DNA of 64,000 nucleotides from Hygrophila difformis (taxonomy: Eukaryota; Streptophyta; Magnoliopsida; Lamiales; Acanthaceae), in the NCBI GenBank assembly GCA_030278955.1, contig JAOANR010000009.1:41986245-42050244 (forward strand), in the 5' to 3' direction. How positions within the stretch are numbered: the first letter of the stretch is position 1; every line of letters starts with the position of its first letter. Made by a program: the position numbers and the translations under genes. The notes under the pieces were generated by a model. That model searched no databases and was not told where the DNA came from. It saw nothing but the letters and a program-made list of their open reading frames with translations. Shown piece by piece: positions 58,355 through 64,000 of the stretch.

Positions 58355-58723
58355 TGAAACTTTTGACAATTTCCGCACACGAGTATTTTCTGAAATATCC
58401 CAGGTTATATTTATTAAATGAAAAGAGTTATGATTCGGGGGAAATGGGTTTAAGGATATATTCCACTTTTTATTACTCATGAGAGTAAACTTGAGTTCAA
58501 GTGTCATTACGAACCTCCCCGGCATGAAATCTCTGACAATTTCATGCCTTGAAGATCCTTGCCATGAAACTTTTGACAAGTTCTCTCTTCATGAGTATTT
58601 TCTGAAAAATCGTAATCCTGGTTTTCAATTTTTAGTTAAAGAAACAAATTATGATGGCGGAATAGGATTAGGGATATATTTATAGGTTGTCACGTTTTTA
58701 TTACTCGTGTTAAGAAACTGTGG

Positions 58724-58804
58724 CCCGAAAGCGCACGGTGTCAAAAATTGCAGTAATTTATAGTAAGACCGGATCGTTCACTGGAGGATGTGCGATAGAA
58801 GCAG
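58724..58804 (-). promoter_or_regulatory. 81-bp invariant LTR block (R, 5' LTR)
   Basis: Reverse complement identical to 8574-8654. Confidence 0.75.
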
Positions 58805-61069
58805 AGCCCACATCGTTTATTAAGATTTTCCACTCGGTCACTCGATTCAAGTGTGTGTTTGATTATCGACTACTTGACAGAATTTAAACTAAGTTATGAA
58901 AGCAATTAAAATAAAGCAGATAAAATTATTCTAGAAAGCGAATTAAATTCAATCTAAGTAAGCGATAAAATTATTCTAAGAAAGCGGTTAAGATTATTCT
59001 AGGAAAGCATATTTAAAATGAGACAGAAGGGACAGGAAGAAAATAATAAATATTGGACAAGATTCAGATGAAACACAGTTAAACTTCCGTTTTTTAATAT
59101 GCAGATCTTAGCTTGGGATAATCCATTCAGTTAGCCAGTTTTTCATGCTCTCTATACCACGTTCCCTTTAACAGACAGGTACTTACAGTAAGAGTTTACA
59201 TGCTCTTAAGAAAACAAACTCTAAGATACCACAAACTTATAACTCCCCTTGCAATGCCTTGCAAGAGTATGTTAGCCATCTGTGGTGGGCAAGCAACACC
59301 TGACAAATCATTAGTTGAAGTGGCAAGTACCGCTATCATTCCCCCATGTCACACCCAAAGATTCTAATTAAGCCATGAACTATCCCTTAACTCTCAGTCC
59401 TAGTAGCAGTTACGCAACTCTCAACACAACCGAGTGACCTCTAAAGAAAGCAGTTAAAAGAAAGCAGTAAAGAAAGCATTTAAAATCCTATCACTCGGAG
59501 GTTTTTGAAAGTCTGACCCTGGTAGTAAGAGAAAGCCCCCAGTCAGAATGACTGGGTGTGGATCAAGAATTCCCTATTCTCGGTGAACCGCTCGCAGTGT
59601 TCACTTCCCGTCGGGTGGTTATGAGATACAAACTAATGAAACGAACTAATAGATTAGTTCGTTCCGGATGCACTCACTCAGGACTTAAGAATAGGCATTG
59701 GCAGAGGAGGATAGCAGTTGAAAGGAACTCAACCCTATCTTAGAAAATAACCAAGGCCTATGTATTGTTCCTCTAGAATTATCTATCACGCCGTATTTGA
59801 ATCCAAGTAGACCCCATCTCAGTGTGATATTTAATACCAGATTTCCAACACACAGCAATTTTGGAAAGCAATAGATGTTTGAAAATCATTCCCTATCAGG
59901 TACTAGACTCTCAATTAAAACACAGATCCTTTCAGTCTAGGTGAGACCTAATCACCGACTCTGCTTCTAATTTCCCAAAATCAACCCCAATCGGAGATAA
60001 ATTAGTCATAACTGTGGAATTTATCCATTACTCAGATCCGGATTTTATAAATGAATTTTTGTTGGAAATTTAATATGAGACATCTGATTATAAAATCAAG
60101 ACTTCTATGTCCAAGGGAAGGATCCCAAAATAATATTGACCACAATATTTACATAATAATATCATGCATAATTTTATAGAGAAGTGTAAAATAAAATAAC
60201 CCAAAATATAAGGCGGGTTTAGACAGAAGTTGATACACAGAGATGAAATAGCCGGAGATGAGAAGAATTTTGGCTAAAGAGATGACAAAATAATTAGGGT
60301 AAATTGGATTGCAGTTATCTGTGGTCCAGTTCCCTAATTATTAAGGTGAGATGATTTTAGACAGCAGAAGATCTTAATAACAGTGATCGCTATCATCAAG
60401 ACCCCTACTGTCTGTGAAATGAGAGAAAAACCTACATGTTTTCTTACTGCAGTACTATTCAAGCAATGTTGATCGACATCGTTTGATAATATTACAGCTC
60501 GAAATTCAGGTTTGAAATTAAGATAAAGAAAATAAAACTGTATCCGGATAGGAGTCAGCCGAGCAGCTATTATAATCCCGGATGGACGAACCGCCAAGGC
60601 TTCCACCGACCACTATTCGGACCATGCAAAATAACATCTAGTAATTAATATACAGATCACGAGCTACTTATCCGTATGGGAATACCCGCCAACATTAATC
60701 TGTATATCATCTACTAACTGTTTCACACAACACAGGTAAAGACAAAACAAATAGAAAGGAAAATATTTTTGGGTCATCTCGCATGAGAGACATTGGTTTC
60801 TCATGCAAGGGTATGGAATTAATTCCATAATTACTCTTCATGTCTAAATAATCACTCATTCCATAATTAAATAATTACAGTCCGGATTATATGCTTAGAT
60901 CATTAGAGTTTAATTACTTGTAGAAGAGTCTTTTAGTGGAATTGAACAAAATTCTTTATATCAAAATAATCATGGGTTGAGATCATTGGATTTCAACATC
61001 AAATATTAATATAAAGGTCCAATTAATTACTGAGGAAGATGGAGAATAAAAATTTGGCAAAAAGATGCC

Positions 61070-61530
61070 ACTTTGTCGCGGAGTAGAGTTTGTGTCGCGG
61101 ACCATGGGTCTGCGACAAGGGTTTCGCGACAAAGGGTGGGAAATGAGAGGAATGGGATTTTGAAAATTAGGGTTTGTTTTGTCGCTAAGCAAAAATTTTG
61201 TCGCAGAACATGGTTCCGCGACAAGGAGGTATAGCGACAAATGGTTGAAAATTGGACAAGGGCATAATTCTTGTCGCGGAACAAGAGGTTTTGTCGCGGA
61301 ACGTGGTTCCGCGACAAGGTTGCTTCGCGACAAAGCCCTTCCAGAATAAAATCACAAGTATTTGGGTCCTTGGTCGCCAATCAATGATTTTGTCGCGGAA
61401 CGTGGTTCCGCGACAAGAGTTGTTTCGCGACCAAGGGTTTCAAAATATTGCTAACAAGTGTTCTTTGGCACCTTTGTCGCCAAAGTATCATTTTGTCGCG
61501 GAACGTGGTTCCGCGACAAGAGTTGTTCCG
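61070..61530 (-). repeat. Palindrome array 2, R 5' LTR
   Basis: Five arm-loop-arm palindromes. 61390-61416 is perfect (TTGTCGCGGAAC, GTG, GTTCCGCGACAA on the plus strand, so CAC in the element sense). Others are near 61096, 61200, 61293 and 61493. Confidence 0.9.
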
Positions 61531-62163
61531 CGACAAAGGTGTGTCCAGGACACATGTCAGAAAATAAGGTGGAACAGTGGCATGCATTGTGTGTGATCTC
61601 ACCCATTTCAGATTCAAAAGCTAAACTAAGCTAAAAATGACAAAACATAATTTGAATCTAGCTAGAACATGCTTGAACATAATAGAAATAAAACAAACTT
61701 AAAACTGAAGAAACCCTAATCTAAGCTCGATCACCCATAAACATGCAACATTATCCAAAGAAAAGTCACCAACCAGTGGCATTAAAATGAAAAATAAGGA
61801 TCAAATGACCAAAAGAAAATGAAGGCAGTAAGATCCATGGGGTGTGAGACCCATTTCATGATTTTTGGGACACTTTTCAAGAATATTCTCCCATCTTATT
61901 AAGTGGGTTTGTTAATACCCATGATTTTGGGTATCACTAAACCCTAAGCAAAAGTTTAGAACAAGAAACAAGATGTAAAAACTGGCTATCTAAACTAAAA
62001 TGCTAGAAACTACATCTAACTAATGCATAAATTAAATAACACAAGAAAAACCTAACTAAACTACACTAAACTAAACTAAACTAACTGAGCTCCCAACTTG
62101 TCTTCAAGAGTGTATATTCTCTCTAAAATTCTTCCAACTCTCCAGCTCAAAGGAAACACCTCA

Positions 62164-62171
62164 TATTTATA
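62164..62171 (-). promoter_or_regulatory. TATA box, R 5' LTR
   Basis: TATAAATA then TGAGG on the minus strand, about 70 bp downstream of array 1. Candidate promoter for the element RNA. Confidence 0.6.
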
Positions 62172-62239
62172 GAGGGGAAACCCTAAGCTCATGGGCCTTG
62201 ATTTGAGCCCATTGTGTCTCAAGACATCACACACATCAC

Positions 62240-62480
62240 GGCTTTGTCTCGGAGCATCAACTCTGGTCGCGGAACACACTGCATATGGCAAAGCTTCTCG
62301 ACTGGGTCTTGTGTCTCTAAAAGTGCATCTTTGTCGCGGAACAGGACATCGCGACAAAGGTATCGCGACAAAGGTATCCTGACTGGTCTCCTCTTCATCT
62401 GAGTCTGCTTGGTCGCGGAACATTCCTTGGTCGCGGAACCATGCATCGCGACAAAGGAGCTTCCGCGACAAGGGTGCTCC
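62240..62480 (-). repeat. Palindrome array 1, R 5' LTR
   Basis: GTCGCGGAAC, CATCGCGAC and TTCCGCGACAA half-sites. An extra GGTCGCGGAACATTCCTT unit is present relative to the 3' LTR. Confidence 0.8.
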
Positions 62481-62793
62481 TGGGCCTGCTGGATTGGGCC
62501 AGATGGGCCAAAAATATTCTTTTTGTGGGCTTTTCTATCTTTTTTCCATCTTTTTCATTCCTTTTTCTTTTCATTTCTTTTTCTCATGTTTTTGGATTTT
62601 TCTAACATGAATATGTAATAAAATTACATATTTATGCCTTTTTCACACCAACTTATTATTTTAACAATTATGCATAAATCAATCCAATTCAACTGCTTTC
62701 CTACTTAATGTAAGACCGGAATGCGATCAAATGCCCGTTTCAGACACGGAAATGGATTGAAAATAATGGTCATTTCTGGCCATTATCAGCTTT

Positions 62794-64000
62794 CTTCAAC
62801 CTGTACACCTTGTCTTCTTGGCCTTCAATTATGAATCCAGGTGGTTGCTCAACATAGACAACCTCTTCAAGATTTCCATTCAGAAATGCGGATTTAACAT
62901 CCATTTGATGTATCTTCCACTTCTTTTGAGCTGCTAGTGAAATGAGCAGCCTCACTGTTTCAAGCCGGGCAACTGGGGCAAAGACTTCTTCATAATCAAT
63001 TCCATATCTTTGATTGTACCCTTTTGCAACAAGACGGGCTTTGTGCCTTTCGATTTCTCCTTTTGCATTTCTTTTCGTCTTGAACACCCATTTGACTCCA
63101 ATTGCTCGATGTCTGTCAGGAAGTGATGTGAGCTCCCATGTATTATTTTTTTCAATGGCTTGAATTTCTTCCTCCATAGCTTTTTGCCACTTGAATTCTT
63201 TAGAGGCTTCTTGAAATGTCAATGGGTCAAGACCTGCAAATAGACAGAAATTATTGAATTCATCATCAATTGGCTCACTGGAGTCACATATGTCCTGGAC
63301 CCTTCTTGTTCTTCTCACAATAGGACTATCATCAGAGGATTGGCTTTCAACTTCAACATGATCAGGTACCATGTCCTCCATTTGTTGTTGCTGTTCTTTT
63401 TGCTTTTCATGTTCATCATCAAAAGGAACATGCTTGGTCTGCTCATTTTCATTCAATCTCCAAGTTTGATCCTCGTTAAAGATAACATCTCTTGACATCA
63501 CCACTTTGCGGGTTACAGGATTGTACAGTTTGTACCCGCTGCAATTTTCACCATAGCCAAGAAAAATGCAATTTTGGCTTTTATCTTCAAGCTTTGTACG
63601 CTTTTCTTCTGGCACTTTTGCAAAACAAAGGCTTCCAAAAATTCTCAGATGATCAACTTTTGGCTTTTTCCCACTCCAGGCTTCTTCGGGAGTTATGTCT
63701 CCAATTCTCTTTGTCAGGGACCTGTTCAACAGATAGACAAACAATTTACAGCATCACTCCAAAATTCTTTGGGAATATTTTTCTCTTTCAGCATACATCG
63801 AACCATATTCAAAATTGTTCGGTTCTTTCTTTCTGAAAGACCATTTTGTTGTGGTGTATATAGCATCGTGAGTTGGTGTGATATCCCATGCTCTCTGCAA
63901 AAATGATCAAATTCTCGAGATGTGTATTCTCCACCACGATCTATCCGCAGGCACTTTAATTGGCACCCACTTTGTTTCTCAACAAGGTTTTTAAATTCCT
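62794..64000 (-). pseudogene. pol: Copia integrase and RT N-terminal part
   Basis: 64000 to about 63750 reads the integrase core (RIDRGGEYTSREFDHFCREH, then TPQQNGLSERKNRTILNMV, with catalytic Asp and Glu). A frame change near 63745 leads into 63744-62794: [56 protein letters not shown], then RT with [40 protein letters not shown] and [14 protein letters not shown]. It ends at LKK, where element R is inserted. Confidence 0.9.

Larger units (their letters stand above)
45752..62788 (-). mobile_element. Complete non-autonomous Athila-related element R with a spliced cargo gene
   Basis: 17,037 bp with TGATAATGG...AAGTTTCA ends in the minus sense and GCTTT duplicated at 45747-45751 and 62789-62793. 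LTRs are 4434 bp (58355-62788) and 4179 bp (45752-49930). The 8.4-kb interior holds a perfect primer site, the cargo gene and the 3' region. There is no gag or pol: about 130 bp after the primer site the sequence is already the post-pol hairpin 1. Only a few substitutions per 230 bp separate the LTR ends, so the insertion is recent. It must have used proteins from an Athila-type helper. Confidence 0.9.
58355..62788 (-). mobile_element. 5' LTR of element R
   Basis: 4434 bp. Contains the invariant block (58724-58804), array 2 (61070-61530), a TATA box (62164-62171) and array 1 (62240-62480). It ends TGATAATGG in the minus sense at 62788, next to the copia target GCTTT. Confidence 0.9.
44364..64000 (-). 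mobile_element. Ty1/copia element (3' part), interrupted by element R
   Basis: The 3' LTR is at 44364-44633 and coding sequence runs minus-strand to the right edge. The 5' end is beyond 64000. Domain order on the minus strand is integrase (64000-63600), RT (63200-62794, then 45751-45350) and RNase H (45304-44634). Frames are broken at about 63745, 45430 and 45330. The RT is cut between the codons for LKK and ALYGLKQ by element R, with GCTTT on both sides. Confidence 0.9.

Overview
The window looks like repeat-dense, probably pericentromeric DNA of a flowering plant (a dicot, judging by the mix of families; species not determinable). It holds Athila-type and Tekay/Del-type Ty3/gypsy retroelements, a Ty1/copia element, Stowaway and other MITEs, a CACTA-like fragment, and only traces of host exons. 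There are no rRNA genes, no CRISPR arrays and no bacterial-style operons.

Layout. 1-9118: the 3' part of an Athila-like element (A): integrase tail, a downstream gene slot carrying a broken F-box gene, and a giant LTR. 9119-23380: a second, diverged Athila-like unit (B) with a gag-protease frame, a frameshifted pol, the same gene slot with a second broken F-box gene, and LTR B. 23381-27117: AT-rich flank with a diverged tandem repeat and a Stowaway MITE. 27118-36829: a Stowaway MITE split by a young but internally deleted Tekay/Del element (27336-36781, target duplication GCATA). 36830-38170: a second copy of an old tandem duplication with another Stowaway. 38171-44358: possible host exons, a one-ended CACTA-like element with tRNA-like segments, inverted-repeat MITEs including a perfect 92-bp palindrome, and a possible two-exon host gene. 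44364 to the right edge: a minus-strand copia element, split inside its reverse transcriptase by a complete 17-kb Athila-related element (R, 45752-62788, target duplication GCTTT).

Element R is the main discovery. It has 4.2-4.4-kb LTRs, a perfect tRNA-Asp-type primer binding site and a PPT-like end, but no gag or pol. Its cargo is an apparently intact spliced gene: a short ATG exon at 57244-57201, a GTAAGT donor, a 1.46-kb intron, and an in-frame 4.2-kb exon ending at 51562, for about 1,406 residues. Elements A and B have the same leader, donor, intron and acceptor layout at the same place, but there the second exon encodes an F-box protein of the At2g35280/At1g67623 kind. The env-like slot of these elements therefore behaves as a promoter-exon-intron cassette with exchangeable cargo.

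All copies carry clusters of short palindromes (arm, CAC, arm, with a GTCGCG core). They lie just upstream of the TATA box of the internal gene and of a TATA box in the LTR, with a second cluster further into the LTR. The arms differ between A/R and B with matched changes on both sides, so pairing or dyad symmetry appears to be conserved. An 81-bp block near the LTR 3' end is identical in all four LTRs, and a hairpin followed by GAGGATGTTG recurs three times per internal region, the last time directly at the LTR edge.
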